This document shows positions 26,012 through 36,815 of a DNA stretch of 64,000 nucleotides, piece after piece. Every line of letters begins with the position of its first letter. Position 1 is the stretch's first letter. The position numbers were made by a program, and so were the translations under genes. Under the pieces are notes generated by a model, which was not told where the DNA came from, did not search any database, and worked only from the letters and a program-made list of their open reading frames with translations. Source of the stretch: Vitrella brassicaformis (lineage: Eukaryota > Sar > Vitrellaceae); assembly GCA_001179505.1 (NCBI GenBank), contig CDMY01000307.1, positions 28,699-92,698 on the forward strand, in the 5' to 3' direction.

Positions 26012-27594
26012 AGCAGTGTGGAGACCGCCATCCTTCTCGATGGCTGCCACGCTGACCTCGCTGAATTGGGGCCTGAATTCGAGGACTCAGACCACCAGAT
26101 CGCTCTGCAAACCAACCCCCAATGGACCAGCCGCTTCGTTGCCTCCGTGTCAGGACCCTTCTTCCCCTTCTATGTGTCTCTCGTCAAGGAGGACTCTCCT
26201 CGTGGCTCATCTGGGTATCTGTTTCTGGCCCGCTCATCTGCCGAGAGAGACAACTGGCTGCGGCTGATCAACGACCCCTTCTCTCGCGTGACGCTGAGCC
26301 ACGCGCAGTCGTCTGTTGTCGCCATCGGCCGCAAGCCGCCGCTTCGCCTGGTGGATGGCGGCAGACGGGCTGATGCCGCCTGCTGGGACGTCACTCGGCT
26401 GGAGCGGGAGGTGGCCGGCCTGCAGAGGAGCCTGGGCAAGCGCAACACAGAGGCGGCGTCCTGCCAGGCGGCGATGCAAGAGCTGCTGAATGAGAAGACG
26501 GCCCACATTGAGAGACTGCGAAGGGAATACGGGGCGATGAAGGAGAGGCTCACAGATCTAATGCGGGCCGACGAGCAGCGGCTGGCAACGGTGCAGAGGT
26601 ACGACACGCGCATCGCTGCGCTAGAGGAGGACAACCGGCGGCTGAGGCATGTCATCAGCCAAGTGGAGGAGGAGAACTCCCGCGTCAAGGATGACATCGA
26701 GTGGTCCTGGGACGATGACCAGGGAGAGCAGACGACAGCGGCTGTTGGGCAGCCAGAGGGGAGAGACAGCCAGGTGCCGACGTCCACCGCCGCGCGCATC
26801 GTCAAGCTCAGGACGGCAAACGCCGAGCTGAGGGCCGAGAACAATCGGCTGAGGTGAGTGAGACACGAACACACACACCTTGATCAGACTTCTTTGTGTC
26901 TGGTCTGTTGGCAGGAGTGTCCTGTCTGATAAGCGACACGACGAGAAGGACTGCCTGGCCCACATTGAGAGTTTCCTGGACGAGCGGCAGGGGCTGTCGC
27001 TGCTGCGGCTGCTGATGGACAAGAGTGCCCTCCTCGTGAGACACACAAGGACGCCAGAGACAGACAGACGGTTTGTCCGTGTGTGTGTCTGTCTGTAGGG
27101 ACGGCTCACTCAGCGAGGCCTGACGGCCATTCAGAAGGAACACACCCACAGAAGGCATTCAAGAGACACAGAGGAAACGAAACACACATGTGCACGATGC
27201 GGCATGATGTGTGTGCGTGTTCGTGTGTGTGTGAATGCAGGTTGGCAGCGGTTTCGGCTGAGTAGGATGTGTGTGTCAAGGAGGTCGAGTCGAGACATTT
27301 GCAGCTCCGGACACTCTTGCTGGAGACGGAACTGAGGTAGCCTACTTGCGTGTGACAGTGGCTCACTCCTGCACCCGCCTCTTGTCTATCAGCCACTGGG
27401 AAGACTCGGTGCCGCCTGCACTGCACAAGGGACATCCGCCGCATTTGTCCATCGTCGAACAGGTCGGCACCGCTCATTTGTGCCGCACATCTTTGGTGTG
27501 TGTTGTAGGCTGTGTGTGTGTGTGTTGTGATTGGCAGGTGGTCAAGTATCAGCAAGAGATGCTTCGAATTGCGACTGGAGAAGCGCACGGGTGA
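25549..27594 (+). CDS. PH-domain and coiled-coil protein, 5' end in the gap
   Basis: Exons after the gap encode a pleckstrin-homology-type domain: VVELLDHTAAKILYDGRLFLLLS, SSFLLLYADE, ETAILLDGCHADLAEL, and the terminal helix YLFLARSSAERDNWLRLIND with the conserved Trp. A long coiled coil follows (about 26390-26850): LEREVAGLQRSLGKRN, EKTAHIERLRREYGAMKERL, IAALEEDNRRLRHVISQVEEE. Later small exons (LAHIESFLDERQGLSLLRLL; ESRHLQLRTLLLETELR; HWEDSVPPALHKGHPPHLSI; VVKYQQEMLRIATGEAHG) end at 27594. It probably binds membrane phosphoinositides and scaffolds partners through the coil. The exact small-exon joins are uncertain. Confidence 0.65.
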
Positions 27595-27940
27595 AACAGT
27601 TGCATTGAGACGTTATAGCGTCGGTTTGTGCAATGCGATTTGCCGTGTGACTTGTGAGATTGGCCATTTTTGACATGAAAATGCACCCGTACGTGCGAGG
27701 CAGACAGGCCAACGCGCACTTCGTCCATCCATCCATCCATGTCCATGTCAGTCTGCACTCACTGCTGCTGGGCTGTGGCGGCTCGATGGCTGAAGGGCAA
27801 CAGAGAGAGAGAGAGAGAGACAGGAGGCAAGAGCGACCGATGCAACGCCGCATGGACAGTCATAGCTACGTCACAGTCGGCAGAGTGTCGATAGGCAGAG
27901 GCACACACACGCGGTCTATCGTCCCTCCCTCACTGCAAAT
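27595..27940. other. intergenic, beginning of right duplication arm
   Basis: No gene. A (GAGA)n run lies near 27804-27822. From about 27690 the sequence is the inverted counterpart of the region beyond 23143. Confidence 0.5.
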
Positions 27941-30502
27941 TCACTTGAACATCAATTTGAGTGTGAATATGAACCCATACCAACCACACTCACACTCACT
28001 CTTCTTGACGGTGTAGTGCGGTGCGGTCTGCCTGGCGCACTCATCCGCAAACGAGCGGAGGTCGGCCAGCTTATCGGCCTCGCTGTCTCCCTCCAGCCCA
28101 CTCTCCTCCAGCCGTGCCTCCAACTCGACACTCACTGGCCGCAGAGCCAAAGCTAGCTTGATGAACTCTCTCACGCCGGCCTTGCTGCATAGGGATGAAG
28201 AGGTCAGGCGATCGATGGAAGGGCGGCGGTCGCCCCATGAGGCAGGGGCGTCCGCCGGCCACTCGCACACCACACGCCAGCCCGACTCACTGATCCTGAC
28301 CTCATCTAGCTGACCTACGGACAAGTAGGACAGAAACTCACAGGCGGCAGCGAAGCTAGACACGCCATAGAGCCGGACACCCTTGAGTGTCCCCAGTCCG
28401 CCCACAAGCGGCCTCAGTTTGCTACTGGCGGCGCGCACGTCAGCCAGGGACAGCGAGAAAGAGAACACCAGCAACTCCTTGACAGCAGGGAAGCATCGGC
28501 TGGTCGACCGCCTTCCCTCTCCGTCTCCCTGCCTCTCGGCCAGCCACTCGGGGATGCTGTCTTCCACCGCTCCCGATGCACTCACGCCCTGCTTTGTCGT
28601 GAACTTGATCTCGAGCTTCTTGGCCTTGGTGAAGATGAGCTTCTGGCGCCACGACTCGTGCAGCGGAGTGCCACCGAGCTTCAACCTCAGCTGCACACAG
28701 CAGAAACGCACTTGTGGTCCTGTCAGATGGTCTCCCTCCCTTGTCTGCCACATTCCTGACATGTGTCGCATTGGCCGCCAGCCGCGTGGCGATCTCTTCG
28801 TAGAGGCCGTCGGGCGCCGGAGGGGCAGTGGCAGCCGTCGTGCTGCAGTCGATGGTCATGGGACCCGACTCTGGCAGCCAATCGAGCTGGCAGTGGCCAT
28901 CCGCCACCCACTCGCTGATGCCCTCCATGTCGGCCACCCGGAGTCCGTAGTCCACACCGATCTCAGCATCAACCACCACGAATCCCAGCCTCTTCGGCGC
29001 ACCTGCATGAAACATAGGAGGGGACAAGCCAGGATAAGCCACCCTTGTGCCCCGATGCACTTCTTGTTGAGCGCACATTTCGGCTCTTGTGTGTTGCAGT
29101 GTTTGCTGAGGGTGTCCTTGAGCTGATTGATGCGGCCGAACTGGTCCATCTTGATCTGCAGGCCGGTGAGGGTGGTGAGGTGGGGGCAGCCGGCGAGGGC
29201 GGGGATGAAGCCGGCCCACTGGTCGTCGTCGTTGTCGAATGTGATGCTGTCGGCCTCCAGGCGCCTTATCATGGGGGATGTCTCGAGGAGGCGCACGAGG
29301 TGGGGCGTATGATCGGTGTGGAGGGTGCCGACTCGCAGTGTTGTGAGGGCCGGGAAGATCCATCGACGCCTCCTGCAGACACACACACGTCGAAGCAAGA
29401 GATCAATGGCTGTGCGGTTGGCGCGCCAACGCTGACTCCCCTGACGAACGTACCTGAGGTAGTCAAGACCTGCAAGGCCACGGACGTCCAAGTCGGTCAA
29501 TGATGAGAACACGATGGGCCCGGCATCCGGCGTCCGTGACCAGCTCTCGACGTTCAGGGTGATCTTCTTGAGTGAGTCCTTGTTGGCCTCCAACAGCTTC
29601 GACGCCACAGGCGGGACCACTCGGGCGTCGACAAAGGCCGTCTGGATCTTGCCCTGTACGCACACACACCAACAGGTCGCATCGCACCATGTGTGTGTCG
29701 CTTCTGTCATGACCCACCCAGCCCTCTCACCATGTGCTTCAAGTGCTGTAGCGTCTTGATCTTGTCGTAGATGCGCTCCTCGCCACGCGTCATGGTGAAG
29801 TTGCGGAACACGCCAAACGTCTTGTCGGTGGCCTTCTCGTGAGTCACTCTGTTGACGCGCGAGAGGCGGATGTTGTCGATGGTGCTCAGGAAGGAGCCCA
29901 GGGGGCTGAAGACTTCCTCGGGCAGTCCAGACAGACTCGGACGGCCGTATGGCTTCTGACATACACACACACATACACAGGTGCACAGCACACTGGTAAA
30001 GGCTGTCACGGTGGCTGCCACTTCTCTGTGCCAGTCACCTTGGGCGTGTTCATCGGCCTTGATGTCCCCTCTGCAGGACCACACACATCCACCGACCCAC
30101 CTGAAGGTACCACACACACAACACAACACAAGTCAACAACCAAGGCATAGAGCAGTCATGCCGGCGCGGTGCGGTGCAGAAGATCCGATCCATCATCGGG
30201 TGGGGAGTGGGGTTGGTGTACCTCCAGCAGCGGCAGCAGCCGATTCAAGAGCTACACGTCTACGCTTGCTCTCGCCCTCATCACAAGCAGACACCTGGAT
30301 GAACACAGCTCAAAGAAGCAGCACGGATGCCATCGCCATGAGCCGAGCTGGTCCACCGGTGTGCGCTGTAGGTTTGTCTGTCCTTACCGCTGCGGATTTC
30401 TGTGGTTTGGTGGTGGTCCCAACCACTGCACCGCCCTCGCGCTGGTCACTCTTCTTGCCCCACCGGAACGTCTTACCGCCCATTCGCTGACGTGGACACA
30501 CA

Positions 30503-30536
<34 letters not shown>

Positions 30537-31396
30537 TCTGCACTAGAGGTCAACGCACGTGTGACTGTCCTGTAGATGGTTACCAGGTCTTGGTTGTACT
30601 GGGGTGGTGGCTTGGTCCGGTGCGGCACCGTGACCGGCTTGAGCTCCTCCTCCCTCCCCTCCACCTCCCGCATGAACACCACAGTGCCGCCATTGGTCTC
30701 CTGGGTGTCGTACACGACGGCCGTCACCCACACAGACTCCCCCGTCTGCTGCTCGGCCGCCACCGACACACGAGTGCCGACCTCGTAACGAGGCGCCCGC
30801 AGTGTCTGACCACAGACACACACACAAATGGCAACACGCATAGGGATGGCCGTACCTACCTGATCGTGAGAGGTCATGCCGTCCTTACGAGAGTGTCGTA
30901 GTCAGTCGTGATCTGTGTCAACTCTTTGGCAGAGGCCGAGCGGACGGCGGCGGGATTGCCCGGGATGGCCGACAGCGATGCACCATCCTGCAGGCAACAG
31001 ACAGGAAGATGGTTGACAAGTGAGTCTTGCAGCTCGGCTGTGTGGTGTCTTCTGCGGACAGACCTGTGTGGTGCTGTCGGTGTGTGTGGCTGTGATGTGG
31101 TCTGCCCGCTCAGCTGCATCAGAGGCAATCTGAGAGGCGACCTGTACAGCGAGATGACTCTTGCTGTGTGTCATGTGAGCGGCCTTCTCCCTCCCTTAAG
31201 GACCGAGTGTATCTGTTGCAGAAGATCACGAGAAGAGCTGCCGCCGCTATCATCGCCACTCGGTCCGCCTGCAGCACACAACCACCACGCCAGCCAGCCA
31301 CATCACATAAAGATGAAGCGTGTGGTGGCGTGTGTGACCTGCAGAGGCGGCCGGGGCGTCATCTCTGTCTATGTTCATCATTTCGCTGTCAGCCAT
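27941..31396 (-). CDS. QL-family gene copy 2: coiled-coil, SH3-like, F-box-like and LRR-like protein
   Basis: Start at 31396 (MADSEMMNIDRDDAPAASAG). Exons in order: Gly/Ser-rich exon ending SSRDLLQQIHSVLK; VASQIASDAAERADHITATHTDS; DGASLSAIPGN...LTQITTDYDTLV; an SH3-like exon (YEVGTRVSVAAEQQTGESVW, FMREVEGREEELKPVTVPHR), otherwise found in the genes at 41.4 and 59.6 kb; RMGGKTFRWGKKSDQREGG; an NLS-like exon (GESKRRRVAL); the F-box-like exon (SGLPEEVFSPLGSFLSTIDNIR) with an open frame through TFGVFRNFTM; then LRR-like exons (ARVVPPVASKLLEANKD, FPALTTLRVGTLH, FIPALAGCPHLTTLTGLQI). The last exon ends ...FIFTLKLMFK-stop at 27941. It appears intact, unlike copy 1. Probably nuclear and possibly a ubiquitin-ligase adaptor (inference). 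Confidence 0.65.
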
Positions 31397-31702
31397 CTGC
31401 ACTGAGTGTGAGCGCCTCTCAGTCGGCTTCCCGAACCTCACAGTACCATTACCTACAAACACACCAACACAAACACAATCGCTTCCAAACGTCGTTCTCT
31501 TCGTTTGTTTCTCTGCATCTCGTCTGCCCTGCTGGCTGCCTGACTGCCTGAGGGTGTCTGCCTTCCTCAGCCTTTCTGTTGGCTTGCCTGTCTGACTGGT
31601 AGTCAGCGCCGCTCAGATGTGACTGTGATCAAAACATCGCCCATAATTCCCCCCGGGGTTCCTCCTCTTGTTCTTGAGCTCGCAGCGTAAACGGAAGAAG
31701 CA

Positions 31703-33094
31703 GTGAGGGAATGCGATAGGAAGCGGCAGAAGGGCCCGGTGGCGGCCTCAGCAGCCGCCTCCAGCGCTGCTGATTCGGCCAACCAGCCGCCCCGTTTGTT
31801 CCGCCTGCCCCAGGACGTCGAACAGCTGTTTTTCCCTCTCTGTGGCGCTGACGGCCTGGCTCTCTTTCGGCACACATGCCCCCTCGGCAGCCGCCGTGTG
31901 TCGGAGGACTACATCAAATCGCAAATCGACCGCCTGATGGTCGCCAAGGGCATCCAGAATGTCGTCAGCTATCGGGTGCCGTGGAGGGCGCGGAGGGACC
32001 AGCTGCGGCCGATGGACTTCCTCCTGCGGCTGCTGGTACATGGACGCACTCCATCTATCACATACTGTGTGTCTGTTGTCATGTCTGTGTATGTGGCAGT
32101 ATGTCATCGAGAAGAGCGGCGACTGGGCGGGGTGGGAGGCCATCGTCAGGATGGCGAAGCATCGGGGGCTGATGGGGCGGTTGCCGATAGAGCTGACCAG
32201 TGCTGATGTGGAGGGTGTGGGCAGCCGGGCGGTAGTCGACGGGCGGTGTGAGGCGCTGCGCCAGCTGTCCCTCATCGGCCGCCACCTCGGTGTGGCGCTG
32301 CAGCGCGACAACAAGGGCGAGGAGCGGCTGAATGGGCGTCTGCTGACCATCCACACACTGCACACGCTGCCGGCCGACCACCCCTTCCGCGATAGATATG
32401 ACCCGGCAAACCCCGTGTGTGAGTTTGACGGTGAGGGAGGGAGGGAGGGAGGGAGGGAGGGAGAGCTATGGGCAATGGACCATTTGCTTGCGTGTGTGTA
32501 TGTGTCTTTGCAGGCTTTGCGTTTGCTTCAATTCGCGACGCTGTGTTGTATGAGTGAGAAATATGAGCAGAATGATACACATAAACACATTAGCACATTG
32601 GCTGCGTCGCTCTGCCATGATGTGTCTGGTCAGGATGCGTTATAGGGGGTCGGAGGTCGCGGACCAGTATGTCTACCAGCACCTAGATGCCCCACGCCAC
32701 AACCGACTGGTCAGCCGCATACAGACACCCACGATTGCCTCACCAGCTGCCCCATTAGCTCATTGTCTTATCCTTTTCGCTTCAGCGGGAGCTCGCCCAT
32801 CAGCAGCCTCCCGTCTGGAAGTGCGGCACCATCAGCACCAACCACTATGCGGCAGGAGACCGCGCGCGCGTGATAGTGCTGCACGGCGACCAGCCCCAGC
32901 ACACATTCGAGGCTCACCTCTACATCTTCGGCGGCTCCACCTTTTCCCACGCCAGACTCTACACGACGGAGCGTCCGGTGGCGGGCAGGATGGGAGCCGC
33001 CAGATTCCCACAGACTGTGAGGGTGGTGCGGGAGGTCATGGGGGCCGACGCACAGGGGGCGTTTGGCAATCAGCTAGCCGTAGCCGTAGACTAA
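31703..33094 (+). CDS. FY-family gene copy B, start codon unclear
   Basis: Five exons. The first reads KRQKGPVAASAAASSAADS...PPRLFRLPQDVEQLFF, PLCGADGLALFRHTCPLG, ending near 32035. Then YVIEKSGDWAGWEAIVRMAK, LPIELTSADVEGVGSRAVVDGR, RYDPANPVCEFDG; a 40-nt exon FAFASIRDAVLY; EMRYRGSEVADQYVYQHL; and the last exon with RVIVLHGDQPQHTFEAHLYI, ARLYTTERPVAGRMGAARFP, AFGNQLAVAVD-stop (33094). The site matching the copy A initiator is AGG instead of ATG, and the nearby ATG is followed at once by TAG in its frame. Translation must start elsewhere, or the gene is impaired. The LYTTERP domain is not one I can assign to a known family. Confidence 0.6.
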
Positions 33095-33540
33095 TCTGTT
33101 GATCTTTCAACTCTCGAGTGTACAGACAGCCTTCTTGTCGGCCTGTTGGCCACGCCAACAGGCGGCAGGCAGACAGGCAGGTGTGTGTTCGAGAGACTGA
33201 CTGACAGACAAGTTGACGGATGCATTATGTGTGGTGTGGCTGCCTGCATGGGGTGGGGAGGGGTACTTATTTGAATGGATTGACAGACTGCCTTCCTGCC
33301 TGTGTGTGGGTGTCTGACGGATTTTTTCAATGGGAGGATGCAGTACGTGGGAATCCTTTTTCTCACCACACACAGATTCATTCACCAACACCGAACACGC
33401 ATTGTCAGCCACCATCCACCATTCTGCAAGTGCAGCACTGCATCTTACAAGCGACAGCGACATTGCCAGTGTCCTCACTGCAGTCATCGATAGATTGACA
33501 CATTGAACAAAACCACCCCGGCACCGCCCCACTAAGCTCT
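33095..33540. other. intergenic, end of right duplication arm
   Basis: Holds the 3' flank shared with copies A and E (TTTCAACTCTCG, GGCCACGCCAACAGGCGG). No gene seen. Confidence 0.5.
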
Positions 33541-34212
33541 TCACGAGTGTGTGACGTCCATTCGGCTCTGCTCGACCACCTGCAGCACATCACCCAGACG
33601 CACCGGCTCCGCACACGCACCAACCTGCACACACACATGACCCATGTCAGGCCTCTCTCTGCGTCTGCGTACCATCTTGACTGTCATGGCTCCCGCAGCG
33701 CAGCCGAGCTTCAGACCGAGCTCCACAGAGCGGCCCCACACCCAGCCGAACAGAAAGCCCGCATCGAAGGCATCGCCCGCACCGGTGGCGTCCACAATGG
33801 CCTCACTCGGTAAGGACACAGCCGGGCACCGATACACACGATATGGCAAAGAACTGCACAGACAGACAGGCAGCATGAGAGGGCAGACAGAGAGTGGCGG
33901 GGCGGGATGGGTGTGTGTGGATGTGTGTGCATCATCTTACCTGTCCTGTGTGTCTGGGTGTGTCTTTCGCTGTGCTGCGATAGCGCCGCGGTCGCCCTGC
34001 TTCATGACCACCAGGGGGACGCGGCGCACGAGCCAATCGAGGGCGGCCATGCGGTCAGACACATCTGCACGCACTCATGGTGTGGCTGAGTGGTGGATGG
34101 GATGTTGTTGTGTGTTGACTGACTGGCGTACTCGCGATGCGCGTGGCCTCGGTCTCGTTGGGGAGGAAGCAGTCGATCAGCGGCAGGACGTCACCCATGC
34201 CGTCGAACCGAT
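33541..34212 (-). CDS. pfkB/ribokinase-family sugar kinase, C-terminal half only resolved
   Basis: Four minus-strand exons: RFDGMGDVLPLIDCFLPNETEATRI (the lid/NExE region); SDRMAALDWLVRRVPLVVMKQGDRGAIAAQ; LPSEAIVDATGAGDAFDAGFLFG with the pfkB signature D-A-T-G-A-G-D-A-F, whose Asp is the catalytic base; and VGACAEPVRLGDVLQVVEQ ending at 33541. The family phosphorylates sugars or nucleosides such as ribose or adenosine. The N-terminal half (G-G-x-x-x-N substrate region) is not found in the 500 bases upstream, where reading frames are poor. So the gene is truncated, or its 5' exons are too short to see. Confidence 0.7.
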
Positions 34213-34713
34213 CTGAACACACACACACACACCCATCCATCTCTGTGTGTGTGTGTGTGTGTGTGTTGGTGTCTAGCTAAAGGCGCACCCACCACCAGTA
34301 CATGTATGTGTCTTGCCGTTCTCTGTATGTTTCTGTGTGAGTGGCGCGAGTGCAGTGTGACAGAGACGCCTGGGACACAAATCATTCGAATGCTTCGGTT
34401 GTCCGCATTGGCTTTGACGACGATCCCTTCACACAGTCTGGCAATGACGACGGGCATTACGGGATGTCCCATGCCATCTGTCTCTGTACACACACAAATG
34501 TGTCCACGGATGGATCCATTGTCATTGTCATGCCCACATGCAGCCAATGCACACACCACCACACACCCAGTCCACTAAACAGTCAGCTACTTGTGTGTCT
34601 TCCTTGACGCCATCCAGCCGCCCTGCAGAACACACACCAACACACACAGACACACACAATGCACACACAGATCAGGTCCTCTGCATCATGTGTGTGGCCC
34701 TCACCTTCATGGT

Positions 34714-36488
34714 CTACGGTGCCTGGCCGTCGAGGACGATGGGGGCGATGGGGCCGAGGACGCGGCGGGCCTTGCCGGCCGTCAGGGGGAATCGCTGGGC
34801 GAAGGGCGCGTCATGGGCCACACCTGCTGCTGACGCCTCGGTGGTATAGACGGTGACGCTCACTGCACGCAAACGATAGCGGATGATCAGACAACATGAC
34901 AGCAATGAGTACCGTCCTGGTTGTCGCCTGGAGGGGTGCCCAAGGCAATGTATGCGATGAAGGGGTCATCCGACGATGTCAAAACATGCAGCCGCACACA
35001 CAGCCCATCGACCGCCTCGTAGTCCATCACGTGTGAGCAGTCGTCGAATGGCGTGTGTGGCGGTCGGGTCAGCATACGATCCAGATGGCCGCCACGCTCA
35101 CTCCTGACACACACATCCATGTTTGAAACAGACTACGAGCGACCTGCTCTCTTCATCCACTTACCGGTCTACCGCCACCATCGGCGACTCAGAGGTGCCG
35201 CCCACAGCCATCCTTCGATGAAGCACCATCAGGCCCTTCAGCAGGCAACTCGCCGACGGATTGACGCCCCCTCGTTGGCGGCGACAGCCGCCCAGCCCAC
35301 AACATCCTGCCACCCAATGCGGCACCGGGCGGGCGGGTCGTGTGGCTTGGCGTGCTGCTGGAAGGGGTGCTGCGAGAAGGGATGCACGGGGCGGTTGGGG
35401 AGGGGGAGGGGGAGGGGCGGGTTGAGGGTGATGGCGAAGTTGGGCTCGTTGCGGATGGCGCGAATCTCATGGTTATAGCGGAAGAGCTCGAGTGTGCCGT
35501 CCTGCTGGCCGTTGGGGCGACGGAGGGCCACATGGCGGCCGACGATCATCCACTGCGCAAACACACGGGGCAGTGACGAGTAGTCTTGCACCCAACAGAC
35601 ACAGAGACAGAGAGCCATTCACTTATTGCCCCATTGCCTCTTCTGGTGTGTGTCGTGCTTACCGCCTTGGTGGGGTGTGTCTGCACATCTCCGGCGCCCA
35701 CTGTGACCGGCAGCTGACAATAGCCAAAATGCTCTGAGAATCTCAGTGTGTCCGCCACCTCCCCCCAGCCGCCCTCGCCCCCCTCCTCCATCACCCACAT
35801 GGCCTTCATCACATCGCCGTGACTCAGCTGATCGTCGAACTGCACCACGCCGCTCACCCCCGCACACTCGATGGCCTGCCGCAGCCGAATATTGCGGACG
35901 ATGGGCCGCACGGCATCTCTGAAGTGGCGGGCTGTCGCCTTGAGTCGGGCGACGGCGGTGAGGTCAGACAGTTCCAGGACGATGCTCATCGGCCTGGCGG
36001 GAATGTCAGACACCTGCAACCGCCGAGCCTGACGACACACAGAAAGACACACATCATGGAGCTGTGTGTGTGTGTGTGTGTGTGTGTGGTCTCCCTTTCA
36101 CCACCTGAGTGCGGGTGTGTGTTGTGAGTGCGATGGTCGAGTCGATGCTGTCCGCCAGCTGGGCCAGACGGGCCGATTCGTTGGCGAGTTGACGACTGAC
36201 CTTGGCCACCACCTGATGAATCACACGAGAGCATCATGCCACTCAAAGGCCTTTGTGCTGTGTGCAGCAGTCTGTTCTTACCAGTGGTGTGATCGCAGCG
36301 GTGTCCATCTGAGTGAGTCGGCCAATGCCATTGTTGACCTGCACACCACAGCACACACAAACAACACAAGCAGGCAACCGATGAGCGGGGGATGGACTGT
36401 ACGAGTGCGTGTGCCGATTACGTACCCTGGCCTGATTGGTCTGATAGGCCTGAATCTGTGCCAGCAGCTGCTGCCGCATCGCCGCCAT
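34714..36488 (-). CDS. diverged member of the modular family (coiled-coil, F-box-like, YTTE domain)
   Basis: Start at 36488 (MAAMRQQLLAQIQAYQTNQAR). Exons: VNNGIGRLTQMDTAAITPL; VVAKVSRQLANESARLAQLAD, echoing the coiled-coil exon of the QL genes; an F-box-like exon (VLELSDLTAVARLKATARHF; FGYCQLPVTVGAGD); WMIVGRHVALRRPNGQQDG; then, after a frame change I cannot resolve near 35290, MAVGGTSESPMVAVDR, DPFIAYIALGTPPGDNQD and VTVYTTEASAAGVAHDAPFAQRF, ending at 34714. The VYTTE exon resembles the LYTTERP domain. It may be one gene or two adjacent ones. It diverges from the BT1 transporter gene. Confidence 0.45.
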
Positions 36489-36815
36489 TGACGTCTGCAG
36501 CTGTCTGGCCTCTCGTCTGTCTGCCCTCTCTGTCTGTCTGTCTGTCTGTCGACGTGGCTGTCTGTTTGTCGACGTGGCTGTCTGTCCGACGGGCAGTCTC
36601 ACAACGCACTCACGTCGGCTCACACGTGCCGTTATGCATCCTTTGCCGTTCTTTCTTCTTTTCAGCGACTTCTTGCGATCGCGAGCTTCCTTGAGGGCGT
36701 TCCCCGCCGACCCTTAGTGGAAAGCGCCACGAGCTTCTGCGCCGATGATTCAGGGCTGAATGCAGATCTACCCTCACCTTGCCAGCGCAGAGTGAAGATT
36801 GTCTTGTTCTGAGCC

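Larger units (their letters stand above)
27690..33345. repeat. right arm of the large inverted duplication
   Basis: Mirror image of 17681-23540: QL copy 2 on the minus strand and FY copy B on the plus strand, divergent from about 31.4-31.7 kb. The coding extents of the two arms are almost the same size (5151 and 5154 bp), although the left contains a 412-bp insertion and the right an extra SH3-like exon. Confidence 0.75.

Noticed and set aside
33095-33345. Extension of the inverted-duplication arm based on the 3' flank
   Set aside because: The same flank follows the unlinked family gene E (61301-61450), so flank similarity alone reflects the gene unit; the arm border is kept approximate.
34249-34600. 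Possible N-terminal exons of the pfkB kinase
   Set aside because: Frames here read as repeat-derived peptides, and no substrate-binding G-G-x-x-x-N motif is visible, so the gene is annotated only where supported.
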